In this document: piece after piece, positions 35,094-44,465 of the stretch
Layout: the number at the start of each line of letters is the position of its first letter
Position numbering within the stretch: the first letter of the stretch is position 1
Assembly (NCBI GenBank): GCA_002082585.1
Contig: CP020563.1
Span: forward strand, 1 to 64,000
Length of the DNA stretch: 64,000 nt
Direction of reading: 5' to 3'
Origin: Kitasatospora albolonga
GTDB lineage: Bacteria > Actinomycetota > Actinomycetes > Streptomycetales > Streptomycetaceae
Notes under the pieces: generated by a model
What the model was told of the DNA's origin: nothing
Databases searched by the model: none
Seen by the model: the letters and a program-made list of their open reading frames with translations, nothing else
Made by a program: the position numbers and the translations under genes

Positions 35094-36108
35094 ACTCGAC
35101 GCCGCAGGCATCCACGATCCCGCCCTCCGTGCGGCGTACGCCCGTTGCCGCACGCTCAACGCGCGCCACGGCAAGACGTACTTCCTGGCGACGCGGCTGC
35201 TTCCCGTGGACCGGCGCCCGGCCGTCCACGCGCTGTACGGCTTCGCCCGCTGGGCCGACGACATCGTGGACGATCTCGACAGCACGGCCACCGCCGGGGA
35301 GCGCGCCCGCGCGCTGCTCGCGCTGGAGGCCCAGCTGGAGGAGGGGCTGCGGCGGGACCGGGCCACCGAGCCGGTGATCCGGGCGCTCTCCGACACCGTA
35401 CGGCGGTACGGCATCGACCACCGGCACTTCACCGACTTCCTGGCCTCCATGCGGAGCGATCTGACGGTCGGCGGCTATGCCTCGTACGAGGAGCTCGGCC
35501 GGTACATGCACGGCTCGGCGGCGGTGATCGGGCTCCAGATGCTGCCGGTGCTCGGGACGGCGGGGCCGCGTGAGGAGGCCGCTCCGCACGCGGCGGCGCT
35601 CGGTGTCGCCTTCCAGCTGACCAACTTCCTGCGGGACGTGGGCGAGGACCTGGACCGGGGCCGGCTCTATCTGCCGGCCGAGCTGCTGGCGGCGTACGGG
35701 GTGGACCGGGAGCGCTTCGAGTGGAGCCGGAGGACGGGGGCGCGGGACGGGCGGATCACCGATGTCCTGCGGGCCGCCGCGTCCCACAACCGGGCCGTGT
35801 ACCGGGACGCGCTGCCCGGGATCGCGATGCTCGCCCCGGTGTCGCGGCCGTGCATCCGTACGGCGTTCGTGCTGTACAGCGGCATCCTGGACGCGATCGA
35901 GGCCGACGGGTACGCGGTCCTGCACCGCCGGGCGGTCGTCCCGCGCAGACGGCGGGCGGTGGTGGCGCTGGACGGGCTGGTGCGGGCGGTCGCCGTACGC
36001 GGGGTGAGGCGGCGCCGGGGCGCGGCCGGGGCGGGGGCGTACGTCACCGGGCCGGTCCGGAGACGTACGGCCGACGCCGCTGTCCCCGTCCGGGAGGAGG
36101 CGGTATGA
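35080..36108 (+). CDS. crtB: Phytoene synthase
   Basis: 342 residues of the squalene/phytoene synthase family: [20 protein letters not shown], Asp-rich [14 protein letters not shown], and the second motif [20 protein letters not shown]. Joins two GGPP into phytoene. ATG at 35080 with GGAGAGG upstream lies inside the crtI end. The C-terminal tail after residue 300 is Arg/Ala-rich and not conserved. Stop overlaps the next ATG. Confidence 0.93.
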   Translation: MTVRELDAAGIHDPALRAAYARCRTLNARHGKTYFLATRLLPVDRRPAVHALYGFARWADDIVDDLDSTATAGERARALLALEAQLEEGLRRDRATEPVIRALSDTVRRYGIDHRHFTDFLASMRSDLTVGGYASYEELGRYMHGSAAVIGLQMLPVLGTAGPREEAAPHAAALGVAFQLTNFLRDVGEDLDRGRLYLPAELLAAYGVDRERFEWSRRTGARDGRITDVLRAAASHNRAVYRDALPGIAMLAPVSRPCIRTAFVLYSGILDAIEADGYAVLHRRAVVPRRRRAVVALDGLVRAVAVRGVRRRRGAAGAGAYVTGPVRRRTADAAVPVREEAV

Positions 36109-37127
36109 GCCCGGCGGCAGGACGGCCCGGCCGGGTTCCGCTGCGGCTGCGGCGCGCGCCCGTCCCGTGGGAGCGGCAGGCGCCCACCTGGCGGGAGGCT
36201 AAGCCGGGGCTCATCGCGGAGGCCCTCAAGCGGGCGCAGGCGCGGCCGTCGGGCAACTGGTACGTCATCGGCGCCTCGCGCGGCCTTCCTCCCGGGCGGA
36301 CCCTGGGGGTGACGGTCGGCTCGACCGAGGTGGTCGCCTGGCGGGACGCGGAGGGGAGGCTCCGGGCCGGTCCGGGGGTCTGCCCGCACCTCGGGGCGCC
36401 GCTGCGCGAAAGTCCGGTCCGCTGCGGCACGTTGGTCTGCCACTGGCACGGACTGGCCCTGGACGGCGGGCCGTTCGCCGGGTGGGAGCCCTTTCCGGCC
36501 TTCGACGACGGGGTTCTGCTCTGGGTGCGGCTCGACACGGTGGGCGGCGAGGCTCCTTCGGAGCGGCCGTACGTTCCGGTCCGGCCCCGGGTCCGGGACG
36601 CCGTGGAGGCGGTGTACGAGGGGGTGGGGCGCTGCGAGCCGGAGGACGTGGTGGCCAACCGGCTCGACCCGTGGCACGGGGCGTGGTTTCACCCGTACTC
36701 GTTCGTGGATCTGACGGTCACCGGAACGCCCGCGGACGGCAGGGAGGCCGACCCGGTCGATGACGACGGGTTCATGGTCGACGTGTCCTTCAAGGTGGCC
36801 GGGCGGCTGGTGGTGCCGGTGCGGGCGCGGTTCACGGCGCCCGAGCCCCGTACGGTCGTCATGCACATCGTCGAGGGCGAGGGCGCGGGGTCGGTGGTGG
36901 AGACGCATGCCACTCCCCTGGCCCCGGACGGGCACGGCAGGCCGCGCACCGCGGTGACGGAGGCGGTGGTCGCGGCGTCGGACCGGCGCGGTTTCGCGGT
37001 GGCCCGGGCGGCGGCCCCGCTGCTGCGGCCCCTGATGCGTGCCTCGGCGGGGCGGTTGTGGCGGGACGATCTGGCGTACGCGGAGAGGCGCTGGGAGCTG
37101 CGCGCCGGCGGGCGGTTCCCGGGGTGA
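36105..37127 (+). CDS. crtV: Rieske [2Fe-2S] protein of the carotenoid cluster (DUF5914 type)
   Basis: 340 residues. The Rieske cluster ligands are clear as CPHLGAPL and CHWHGLAL (about residues 92-118). A C-terminal half follows ([33 protein letters not shown]) that resembles the oxygenase lid of Rieske non-haem enzymes. Its place after crtB matches crtV of Streptomyces crtEIBV operons, the basis for the symbol. The biochemical role is not settled; an oxygenase or electron-transfer role in end-group modification is plausible. The ATG at 36105 overlaps the crtB stop (ATGA), with GGGAGGAGG upstream. Confidence 0.8.
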   Translation: MSPAAGRPGRVPLRLRRAPVPWERQAPTWREAKPGLIAEALKRAQARPSGNWYVIGASRGLPPGRTLGVTVGSTEVVAWRDAEGRLRAGPGVCPHLGAPLRESPVRCGTLVCHWHGLALDGGPFAGWEPFPAFDDGVLLWVRLDTVGGEAPSERPYVPVRPRVRDAVEAVYEGVGRCEPEDVVANRLDPWHGAWFHPYSFVDLTVTGTPADGREADPVDDDGFMVDVSFKVAGRLVVPVRARFTAPEPRTVVMHIVEGEGAGSVVETHATPLAPDGHGRPRTAVTEAVVAASDRRGFAVARAAAPLLRPLMRASAGRLWRDDLAYAERRWELRAGGRFPG

Positions 37128-37230
37128 GGGGCGGAGGCCGGGCGGCCCCACGGGGGCGTTCCGGCCACCTCCGGCGACCGCCTCGGCCGGGACGCGCCCC
37201 TTCCCGGCCTCCTCCGGCGGCTCTCCTCGG

Positions 37231-38787
37231 TCAGTCGGCTCCCAGTGCGGCGAGTCGGCGCAGGGCGGCCGAGCGTCCCGTGCGCGGGACGGTCCAGAGC
37301 GTCTGCCCGCGTACGCCCCACCGCTCCAGCAGGGCGTTCGCCGCGAGGAATCCGCTGGTGGCCGCGCGTTCCATCAGCGCCACCGGCAGTCCGGTGCGGA
37401 CCATGTCCCCGGCCACGGTGACGGCGGGGTCGGGGCTGCGGACGCCCGGCCGGTCCGCGTAGCCACCCACGGGGAACAGCGGGCAGTCCGCCCGCCATTC
37501 GTGGCGCTCGTCGAGGATGCGGGCGCTCCGCGTCTCCGGGTAGACACGGTGCAGTTGCCGGAGCGCCTCGGCCTGGACGGCTCCCCGGTCCGCGTCGGGT
37601 GCGACGGCGTACGCGTGCAGTTCGACGACCGAGCCCCGGGAGCGGCGGGCCCAGCGGGCGGCCTCGCCCTCCCAGCGGTCCAGGACGCTCACGTTGTCCA
37701 GCGGGCCGTAGCCGCTGGTGCCCAGGAAGCCCGGCCGGTCGTACGCCACCGGCCGGTCGAGCCAGAGCCGTGAGACCAGGAACGGCGGTGCGGTGCGCAG
37801 CCGTTCGATCCCGGCCCGCCAGTCGGCGTCGCCCAACTCCGGTGACGCGCCGACGACTCGGCACAGGCCGCCGCTGTCCAGGGCGAGGACGAGGGCGTCG
37901 TACCGCGTGGTGCGGTCGTCGGTGGTGAGGTCGAGGCCGCCGTCCGGCAGGGGCCGCACCTGCCGGACGGGGGTCTGGGTCCGTACGTGGACGCCGTGGC
38001 CTTCCAGGTAGTGGCGGAGGGGGTCCCAGAGGGCGGTGGGGAACGGCTCGTCGGGGACGTCGAAGAGCAGGCCCTCGCTGGAGCCGAGGAAGTAGATGTG
38101 GAACATCAGCACGAGTTCGGCGGCGGACAGTTCGCGGGGGTCGGCGAAGAAGCTGCGGGAGAACACCTCGAACGCCAGGTGGTGGGCGGCTTCGGGGAAG
38201 CGGATGCGGGTGAGGAAGTCGTGGGCGCTGATGGAGTCGAGCCGGTCGTAGACCTCGGGCACCCGGACGTCCAGCAGCGGCAGGGCGGCTCGCGGGTTCA
38301 TCCGGGCCAGGTCGCGCGGGCCGAAGGTGGGGCTGAGCGCGACGAACCCCATCGCGCTGAGCGGCGGGGTGCGCGGTACGCGGGCGAAGCTGTCGTGGAG
38401 GCCGGAGCTGTGCCGCAGCGGGTAGTCGGGCAGCCGGGTGAGCGAGTCCAGTCCCGGGTCGACGCGGCGGAGGAGGCCGCGGAGGTTGTAGTACTGCCGG
38501 AAGAAAGCGTGGAAGCCCCGGCTCATGGTGACGGTGGTGCCGTCGGCGAGGTCGGTGGGCCAGCCCGACAGCCGTCCGCCCAGGCCCTGTTCGCGCTCGT
38601 GGAGAGTGACGCGTACACCGCGCTCGGCCAGCAGGGTGGCCGCCGCGATCCCGGCGATACCACCGCCGACGACCGCCACCGCAGGGGCCTGCCCCGTGAA
38701 GCGGGGGCGGCCGTCCGGGGCCGGCACCACGGCCGCCCGCCGGTCGCGGCCGTGGCGGTGGCCCCTTCCCGTGTCCCGCAGGAACAT
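37231..38787 (-). CDS. crtU: FAD-dependent carotene desaturase/methyltransferase (isorenieratene synthase type)
   Basis: 518 residues. VAVVGGGIAGIAAATLLAER and HEREQGLGGRLSGWP (FAD site), SRGFHAFFRQYYNLRGLLRR, SSEGLLFDVPDEPFPTALWD and TVAGDMVRTGLPVALMERAA. The FHAFFRQYYNLR stretch is typical of CrtU, which desaturates and shifts a methyl group on beta-rings to give aromatic phi-ends, making isorenieratene from beta-carotene. The ATG overlaps the crtT stop by one base (TGATG). Last gene of crtY-T-U. Confidence 0.88.
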   Translation of the reverse strand: MFLRDTGRGHRHGRDRRAAVVPAPDGRPRFTGQAPAVAVVGGGIAGIAAATLLAERGVRVTLHEREQGLGGRLSGWPTDLADGTTVTMSRGFHAFFRQYYNLRGLLRRVDPGLDSLTRLPDYPLRHSSGLHDSFARVPRTPPLSAMGFVALSPTFGPRDLARMNPRAALPLLDVRVPEVYDRLDSISAHDFLTRIRFPEAAHHLAFEVFSRSFFADPRELSAAELVLMFHIYFLGSSEGLLFDVPDEPFPTALWDPLRHYLEGHGVHVRTQTPVRQVRPLPDGGLDLTTDDRTTRYDALVLALDSGGLCRVVGASPELGDADWRAGIERLRTAPPFLVSRLWLDRPVAYDRPGFLGTSGYGPLDNVSVLDRWEGEAARWARRSRGSVVELHAYAVAPDADRGAVQAEALRQLHRVYPETRSARILDERHEWRADCPLFPVGGYADRPGVRSPDPAVTVAGDMVRTGLPVALMERAATSGFLAANALLERWGVRGQTLWTVPRTGRSAALRRLAALGAD

Positions 38788-39503
38788 CACGCCCCCTCCC
38801 CCGCGCGGCCTACGAAGGTGTGGGTGATACCGGTCTGCCAGCCGGGCAGCGGGAGGATGCGTACGCCGGAGAACCCGGCCCGCCGCAGCCGGTCGGCGAA
38901 GGCCGGGGCCGTGTCGAACTCGACGACGCTGCGCCGGAGATGGCGGTACAGCCCGGTGTCCCCGGCGAGCCGTCCGGCGGGCTGGATGATCGTGGCGCAG
39001 ACCGTGTTCCACACGGCGCGGTGGACGGCGGACCCGCCGAGTGTGTACTCGTGCACGGCGAGCCGGCCGCCCGGGGCGAGCAGTCCGCGTACGAGGTCGA
39101 GCGCCTTGTCGGGGTCGGCGAGGTTGCGGAAGAGGTATCCGGCGAACACCGCGTCGAAGGAACGGGGTTGGAGCCGCCCGGCCAGCTCCTCGACCGGGGC
39201 GTGCACGAAGTCGACGCCTTCCGGCCAGGTCTTCTCCGCCGCCCGGTCCAGCATCCCGGCGGACGCGTCGACGCCGGTGATCCGGGCGTACGGGGCGGCG
39301 GCGAGGAGCGCGGCCGTGGAGGCCCCCGTACCGCATCCCAGGTCGAGCACGCGCAGCCCGCGCCCGCCGTCCGGCAGGCCCAACCGGCGGGCGGATCGGC
39401 GCAGATGGGCGTGGTAGCCGGGGCTGGCCGCGACGAGGCGGTCATAGGCGGCGGAGCCGTGGTCGAAGGCCGCGGACAGTGCGTCGCCGCGCAACAGGGT
39501 CAT
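38787..39503 (-). CDS. crtT: SAM-dependent methyltransferase of the carotenoid cluster
   Basis: 238 residues of the UbiE/MenG type: LRVLDLGCGTGASTAALLAA, ITGVDASAGMLDRA, FDAVFAGYLFRNLADPDKAL and LLAPGGRLAVHEYT. Its place between crtY and crtU is that of crtT in Streptomyces crtYTU operons. Its substrate in carotenoid synthesis is not established. The ATG overlaps the crtY stop (ATGA). Confidence 0.85.
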   Translation of the reverse strand: MTLLRGDALSAAFDHGSAAYDRLVAASPGYHAHLRRSARRLGLPDGGRGLRVLDLGCGTGASTAALLAAAPYARITGVDASAGMLDRAAEKTWPEGVDFVHAPVEELAGRLQPRSFDAVFAGYLFRNLADPDKALDLVRGLLAPGGRLAVHEYTLGGSAVHRAVWNTVCATIIQPAGRLAGDTGLYRHLRRSVVEFDTAPAFADRLRRAGFSGVRILPLPGWQTGITHTFVGRAGEGA

Positions 39504-40783
39504 GGGGTGCTCTCTTCGTGGCCGGTCGGGGGTGAGGGCGGGGGTGAGGGCGGGGGTGGTTCGCCTCCCGCCTTGAAGGACCGTGGCCTGATGGGGCGCG
39601 GGCTGAAGGGTCGTGCCTTGAAGGAGAGTTCGGCGACGGTCCGCAGCATCGGAACGACCGGTGTCCGCAGACCGATCAGCAGGTCCTCATGGATACGTGA
39701 GCCGCCGTCCAGGAAGCGGAGGAGGCGTTCGCCGGGGACACCGCGGAAGAGGCGGGTGAAGAAGTCGGCGCCGTCGACCCGGCCGCTGTCCAGGGCCCGC
39801 AGCATGACCGCGTCCATGGCGCGCGGCCGTGCCCCGTACGGCACGGGCATCCGCAGCTCGCGTCCGGCGCGGAGCTGGTCGGCGATGGCCCGGCTCTGCC
39901 GCTGCACGGCCGCGAAGGTGTAGCCGGTGGAGGGGCGGGTAGCGCCCCCGGCGGTGCCGATGCGGAACACCGACTGCCCGGCGCGGGACGGGAAATGACC
40001 GTCCGTCATGGGGATGACACCGCGCTCCTGATCCGTGATCCGGAACTCCCCCAGTTCCAGGACCTCTTGGGTGTAGTGGCGCAGGGCGCGCAGATAACCC
40101 TCGGTGTCCAGGGGGGCGGGCGAGAACTCGGTGTACTCGACCAGGGCGGTGTACGGGTCCAGGGGCAGGACATAGCCGAAGGAGAGCCCCCGCGCGGGCT
40201 GCGGCGTACGGAAGTCCATCAGGTCGGCGGTCGTCGGGTCGAAGGCCGGGCGTTCGGTGCGGACGAACCAGCCCATGAAGTGCTGGAGCAGGGTGGTGCG
40301 GGCGGGCGGCAGGCGGTGGGGCGGGCGCGAGTCGAAGATCCGGCGGGCGCGCAGGAGGATGCGCTCGCCCCGCGCGTCCCGGGCGAGGACTTCGCCGCCG
40401 CCGTCCGGTGTGTCGCGTACGGCGGTGACCGTCGCCTCGGTCCGGCGGAACGTCGGCATGCCGGACAGCCGCCGGTCGGCCAGGGCCTCGAAGGCGTCGG
40501 ACCGCAGCATCTTGTAGCGGAAGGGAGAGGGCCGGGTCACCGTGGCCGCCCCGTCGGCCGCCCGTACCCGCAGCTGCGACCAGGAAGCGGCGAGTACGGA
40601 GTCGTAGTCGCCGCCCGGCGGTTCCCAGAAGCACCAGGTGCGCGGCGGTGCCCTCAAGGGCCCGGGCGGGGCGTCGACGAGGACGACCGACAGCGGTACG
40701 GCGCCGCCCGGCGCGCACAGCCGGTACGCCAGGCTCAGCCCGGCCGCTCCGGCGCCCACGATGACGACGTCGGGGTCAGGCAC
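39500..40783 (-). CDS. crtY: Lycopene beta-cyclase
   Basis: 427 residues. DVVIVGAGAAGLSLAYRL (NAD/FAD site), PPRTWCFWEPPGGDYD, GYVLPLDPYTALVEYTEFSP and GTAGGATRPSTGYTFAAVQR are the CrtY/CrtL signatures. It closes both ends of lycopene to beta-rings. GTG start at 40783 with GAGGGAAG upstream. First gene of the crtYTU operon, which converges on crtEIBV. Confidence 0.92.
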   Translation of the reverse strand: MPDPDVVIVGAGAAGLSLAYRLCAPGGAVPLSVVLVDAPPGPLRAPPRTWCFWEPPGGDYDSVLAASWSQLRVRAADGAATVTRPSPFRYKMLRSDAFEALADRRLSGMPTFRRTEATVTAVRDTPDGGGEVLARDARGERILLRARRIFDSRPPHRLPPARTTLLQHFMGWFVRTERPAFDPTTADLMDFRTPQPARGLSFGYVLPLDPYTALVEYTEFSPAPLDTEGYLRALRHYTQEVLELGEFRITDQERGVIPMTDGHFPSRAGQSVFRIGTAGGATRPSTGYTFAAVQRQSRAIADQLRAGRELRMPVPYGARPRAMDAVMLRALDSGRVDGADFFTRLFRGVPGERLLRFLDGGSRIHEDLLIGLRTPVVPMLRTVAELSFKARPFSPRPIRPRSFKAGGEPPPPSPPPSPPTGHEESTP

Positions 40784-40981
40784 GGCTTCCCTCTCGGTCG
40801 GTTGCCTTGCGGGGCGGTTTGCCTTTCGGTCGGCCGGGGGGGGGGACGGACCGGCCCCTTCCCCGGCTGCGCGGGCACGGGTCCTTCCGGTTGCGCGGGT
40901 ACCGCATCCTTCCGCACGAAGGGGCCGGACGGATGCGTACGACGCGCCCGTGTGCCACGGGAACCCGGTACCGGACGCGCC

Positions 40982-41416
40982 CTAGGTGGCGGTGTGGTCC
41001 GGGTGGCCCGGGGTGCGGCGGGCCTCCTTCATCTCGGCCTCGTACAGGTGGTCGCGGCCCTCGGCGAGTTCGCCCCGGATCTCCTGCTCGACCGTCCGGA
41101 ACACGTCGTAGTACGTGGAGTTGTACTCCTCGACGATCTGGAAGGTCCAGTGACCGGGGATGACGTTGCGGCCGAGGATCTCCCGCTCGACCCGGTCGGC
41201 CTGGTCCCCGTGCCCGGCCTCGCGGAGCAGCCGTACCGCGTCGTCGAGGGCGAGGTCGGCGCTGCCGGTGAGCTGGTGGAACGTGTAGAGGGCGCCGCGA
41301 GCCCGTTCGGTGGTCTCCAGCGCCTTCGAGAGGGCGCCTAGCGCTTCGACGGTGGTGTCGGTGACGCCTTCGGGGCGCTGGTGCCGGGGGTCGGGCGGCC
41401 GGGTGGGGGTGTTCAT
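40982..41416 (-). CDS. Conserved helical protein of unknown function
   Basis: 144 residues starting MNTPTRPPDPRHQRPEG; AGGAGACC precedes the ATG. The body is helical: TTVEALGALSKALETTERAR, GALYTFHQLTGSADLALDDA, GHGDQADRVEREILGR, EIRGELAEGRDHLYEAEMKE. No metal-ligand pattern, signal peptide or membrane segment. Similar proteins are seen in many actinobacteria without assigned function. Not clearly tied to the crt genes. Confidence 0.7.
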   Translation of the reverse strand: MNTPTRPPDPRHQRPEGVTDTTVEALGALSKALETTERARGALYTFHQLTGSADLALDDAVRLLREAGHGDQADRVEREILGRNVIPGHWTFQIVEEYNSTYYDVFRTVEQEIRGELAEGRDHLYEAEMKEARRTPGHPDHTAT

Positions 41417-41604
41417 GGGTCTCCTGATCGGCAGCGGTTCGGCGTAGGCGTCCGGGTGGACGGGCGGGTGGGCGGGGCGGCGCTTCACTTCCCACCTTCC
41501 TCGTCAGGGGCTCACCACACCTTCTGTGGGCTCCACCCGGACCAAGGGGTATCCACCTTCGCCATCACTCCTCAACATTCCTTATCTTTCTATTCAAGGG
41601 TTTT

Positions 41605-41616
41605 TTGAGGTAAAAT
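41605..41616 (+). promoter_or_regulatory. -10-like TAAAAT next to the HTH gene start
   Basis: The stretch 41560-41620 is far more AT-rich than its surroundings. TAAAAT (41611-41616) lies 9 nt before the ATG at 41625, so transcription would begin at or just before the start codon, a near-leaderless mRNA. TTGAGG directly precedes it but is too close to be a -35. Confidence 0.4.
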
Positions 41617-41624
41617 ACAGCAGC

Positions 41625-42113
41625 ATGGAGAGCGCGGAACGTGAGCTGTACTCGATCGGCGAGGTGGCCGAACGGCTGGGTCTGCATGTGCGGACCGTCC
41701 GGAACTATGTGCGCGACGGACGGCTCAAGGCTGTCCGGATCGGCAAGCAGTACCGGATCAGCCGGGCGGATTTCGAGGCCCTGACCAGTCGGCCACCGGG
41801 TGACACGCCTTCCGGCGATATCGGCGGACGGGGGCGGGCGGAGGTGTCGAGCATCGTGCAGATCGACGGGGTCGGCCCCGACGCCGCGCACCGGCTGAGC
41901 ACCTTCGTCACCGCGAGCGCGCAGTCTCCCCGGGACACTCGGGAACCCCTGCGTGTCCAGACGGTCTACGACAAGGAGCGGGCCCGAATGAAGATCGTGG
42001 TTCTCGGCAGCGCCGCGGACACCGCCGAGCTGCTGCATCTGGTCGACGGTGTGCTCGGCCCGGACAACGACATGTTCACCACCGACGGCGGACAGGAGGC
42101 ACACCGTGCCTGA
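41625..42113 (+). CDS. Helix-turn-helix (MerR/excisionase-type) DNA-binding protein
   Basis: 162 residues. N-terminal excisionase-like HTH: LYSIGEVAERLGLHVRTVRN, YVRDGRLKAVRIGKQYRISR (residues about 8-50). The C-terminal part (VSSIVQIDGVGPDAAHRLST, MKIVVLGSAADTAELLHLVD) looks like a small alpha/beta sensor domain. It overlaps the DUF4180 gene by 8 nt, so the two likely act together. No phage or integrase genes nearby, so a stand-alone regulator is more likely than a true excisionase. Confidence 0.75.
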   Translation: MESAERELYSIGEVAERLGLHVRTVRNYVRDGRLKAVRIGKQYRISRADFEALTSRPPGDTPSGDIGGRGRAEVSSIVQIDGVGPDAAHRLSTFVTASAQSPRDTREPLRVQTVYDKERARMKIVVLGSAADTAELLHLVDGVLGPDNDMFTTDGGQEAHRA

Positions 42114-42471
42114 CCTTCTTGTGGAGCACCACGGAGTCCCGGTGCTGGCCTGCGGCCCCGAGGGTCCCTCGATCGCCAGTGAGCAGGACGCGCTCGACCA
42201 TCTGATCGGGCCGGCCTTCCAGGGTGCGGAGGTGGTCGCGGTTCCGGCGGGGCGGCTGGACGACCGTTTCTTCGATCTGAGTACCGGGCTCGCCGGAGCG
42301 ATCCTCCAGAAGTTCTCCGCCTACCGGCTCCGGCTGGTCGTCGTCGGGGACATCACGCACCATCTGTCGGCGAGCGCCGCCCTGCCCGACCTGGTCCGTG
42401 AGGCCAACCGGGGCCGGGACGTCTGGTTCGTGGCCGATCTGGACGCCCTGGCCGCCCGCCTGGCCGAGTAG
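42106..42471 (+). CDS. DUF4180 protein
   Basis: 121 residues: GVPVLACGPEGPSIASEQDA, DHLIGPAFQGAEVVAVPAGR, FFDLSTGLAGAILQKFSAYR, LRLVVVGDITHHLSASAALP and ANRGRDVWFVADLDALAARL. This is the DUF4180 layout, which recalls STAS-like folds. GTG at 42106 with CAGGAGG upstream lies inside the end of the HTH gene. Function unknown; probably a partner or effector of that regulator. Confidence 0.8.
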   Translation: MPDLLVEHHGVPVLACGPEGPSIASEQDALDHLIGPAFQGAEVVAVPAGRLDDRFFDLSTGLAGAILQKFSAYRLRLVVVGDITHHLSASAALPDLVREANRGRDVWFVADLDALAARLAE

Positions 42472-42561
42472 GGGCCGACGGCGGGTCAAGCGCAAGGGAC
42501 TGGCGGCCGGGCTGACGGGGAGTCCGATGGGGGCGGTGACAGCCCGGCATCGCCGTACCGG

Positions 42562-43356
42562 TCAGGCCGGGTCGCGGCCGAACGTCGCGGCCGACCAGAG
42601 GTAGCCGAGCACCATGAGCCCCAGGCACCAGCCGACGGCCAGCCATCCGTCGTGGCCGATCCCGCTGCCGAGCAGCAGACCCCGCAGGGTTTCGATGGCG
42701 GGTGTGAACGGCTGGTACTCGGCGATCGGACGGAACCAGCCCGGCATGGAGTCGACGGGGGTGAAGGCGCTGGAGAGGAGCGGCAGCAGGATCAGCGGTG
42801 TGGCGTTGTTGCTGGCGGCCTCGGCGTTCGGGCTGATCAGGCCCATGCCGACCGCGATCCAGGTGAGGGCCGCGGCGAAGAGCGCCAGCAGCCCGAACGC
42901 CGCGAGCCACTCCAGGGCGGTCGCGTCCACGGACCGGAAGCCGATGGCCACGGCGACGGCGCCCACGACGGCCACGCTCATGACCGACCGCAGCACGCTG
43001 CCGACGACATGTCCCACGAGCACCGAGGGACGGTGGATCGCCAGCGTGCGGAAGCGGGCGACGATGCCCTCGGTCATGTCGTTGGAGACGGAGACGGCGG
43101 TTCCGACGACGGTGCTGCCGATGGCCATGAGCAGCACGCCCGGGACGATGTACGCGATGTACGCGGAGCGGTCCGGGCTGCCCCCGCCGCCGATTCCCGC
43201 GCTCATCGCGTCGCCGAAGATGTAGACGAAGAGCAGCAGCAACACGATCGGGGTGAACAGCAGGTTCAGGGTGAGGGAGGGGTAGCGCCGCGCGTGCAGG
43301 AGGTTGCGGCGGAGCATCGTGGACGAGTCGCGTACCGCGAGGGAGAGGGAACTCAT
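42562..43356 (-). CDS. ABC-2 type exporter permease (DrrB-like)
   Basis: 264 residues with six predicted membrane segments, for example LTLNLLFTPIVLLLLFVYIF and AAFGLLALFAAALTWIAVGM. The ABC-2 signature region PLLSSAFTPVDSMPGWFRPI is followed by AEYQPFTPAIETLRG. Forms the membrane part of a DrrAB-like drug or lipid exporter with the ATPase encoded just upstream (ATGA overlap). Confidence 0.87.
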   Translation of the reverse strand: MSSLSLAVRDSSTMLRRNLLHARRYPSLTLNLLFTPIVLLLLFVYIFGDAMSAGIGGGGSPDRSAYIAYIVPGVLLMAIGSTVVGTAVSVSNDMTEGIVARFRTLAIHRPSVLVGHVVGSVLRSVMSVAVVGAVAVAIGFRSVDATALEWLAAFGLLALFAAALTWIAVGMGLISPNAEAASNNATPLILLPLLSSAFTPVDSMPGWFRPIAEYQPFTPAIETLRGLLLGSGIGHDGWLAVGWCLGLMVLGYLWSAATFGRDPA

Positions 43357-44336
43357 CGGGCTGCCTCCTCGGGCCGGCCGGTCAGGGCGAGGAACACCTC
43401 GTCGAGGTCGGGGGTGTGTACGGTCAGCTCGTCCGCCTCGATTCCGGCCGAGTCCAGCCGGTCGAGGACGGAGCGCAGCTCGCGCTGGCTGCCGCCGCTG
43501 GGGACCGTCAGCACGAGCGCCTCGTCGTCCCGGGTGGCGTCGCGCAGCGCGTCGGCGGCGTCCCGGTAGGCGGCCGGGCCGGAGAAACGCAGCCGTACGT
43601 GTCCTCCGGGGACCAGCCGCTTCAGCCCCTCGGCGGTGCCTTCGCCGACGATCCTGCCGTTGTTCAGCACCGCGATACGGTCGGCGAGCCGGTCGGCCTC
43701 CTCCAGGTACTGGGTGGTGAGGAGGACGGTGACACCGTCCGTGACGAGTTCGCGGATGATCTGCCACATGGCGCGGCGGGAGCGCGGGTCGAGTCCGGTG
43801 GTCGGCTCGTCGAGGAAGATGATCCGCGGGCCGCCGACGAGGGTCATGGCGATGTCGAGGCGGCGGACCATGCCGCCGGAGTAGCTCTGGGCCGGTTTCC
43901 TCGCGGCGGCGGTGAGGTCGAACCGCTCCAGCAGCTCGGCGGTGACCCGCCGTCCCTCGCGTCTGGGCAGGTGGTGCAGGTCCGCCATCAGGAGCATGTT
44001 CTCCTCGCCGGTGATCAGCCCGTCGACGGCGGAGAACTGCCCGGTGACGCCGATCGCGGCACGCACCCCGGCGGGCGATGTCGCGAGGTCGTGGCCCGCG
44101 ACCCGGGCCCGACCGCCGTCGGCGGTGATGAGCGTTGACAGGATCTTCACAGTGGTGGTCTTTCCGGCGCCGTTCGGCCCGAGCAGCGCGAAGACCGAGC
44201 CGGACGGAATGCGCAGGTCGACACCGTCGAGAACGGTGGTGCCGCCGTACGACTTGCGCAGACCGACGGCGGAGACGGCGGTCGGTGACGATGTGACGCC
44301 ATCTCCGCTGGATGTGGGCATGACAGATACAGGCAT
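43353..44336 (-). CDS. ABC exporter ATP-binding protein (DrrA-like)
   Basis: 327 residues: Walker A LLGPNGAGKTTTVKIL, Q-loop GVTGQFSAVDGLITGEENML, signature YSGGMVRRLDIAMTL, Walker B RIIFLDEPTTGLDPRSRRAM, and the C-terminal DrrA-type domain ending PDLDEVFLALTGRPEE. The GQFSAVD motif is typical of daunorubicin-resistance-like ATPases. ATG at 44336 has GAGAGGA upstream; 44321 is an alternative. Together with the DUF4097 and ribbon-helix-helix genes it may form a four-gene minus-strand unit. Confidence 0.87.
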   Translation of the reverse strand: MPVSVMPTSSGDGVTSSPTAVSAVGLRKSYGGTTVLDGVDLRIPSGSVFALLGPNGAGKTTTVKILSTLITADGGRARVAGHDLATSPAGVRAAIGVTGQFSAVDGLITGEENMLLMADLHHLPRREGRRVTAELLERFDLTAAARKPAQSYSGGMVRRLDIAMTLVGGPRIIFLDEPTTGLDPRSRRAMWQIIRELVTDGVTVLLTTQYLEEADRLADRIAVLNNGRIVGEGTAEGLKRLVPGGHVRLRFSGPAAYRDAADALRDATRDDEALVLTVPSGGSQRELRSVLDRLDSAGIEADELTVHTPDLDEVFLALTGRPEEAAR

Positions 44337-44465
44337 GGGGTCCTCTCATGCGGAAGAAGCTGAAGAAGCTCCGGATCGCCGTCCCGGCTCGCTGTCCGGG
44401 GCCGCTGGGCGCAGTCGCCGGGGCCGCCGGGGCCGGTCCCTGGAGTCAGCCCCCCTCCCGGGGAT

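Noticed and set aside
40839..40849. Run of about ten G bases upstream of crtY as a frameshift or phase-variation site
   Set aside because: It lies in the intergenic gap 40784-40981, outside any reading frame; no evidence for function.
41625..42113. Integrative element excisionase
   Set aside because: The HTH is excisionase-like but there is no integrase, tRNA attachment site or replication gene nearby.
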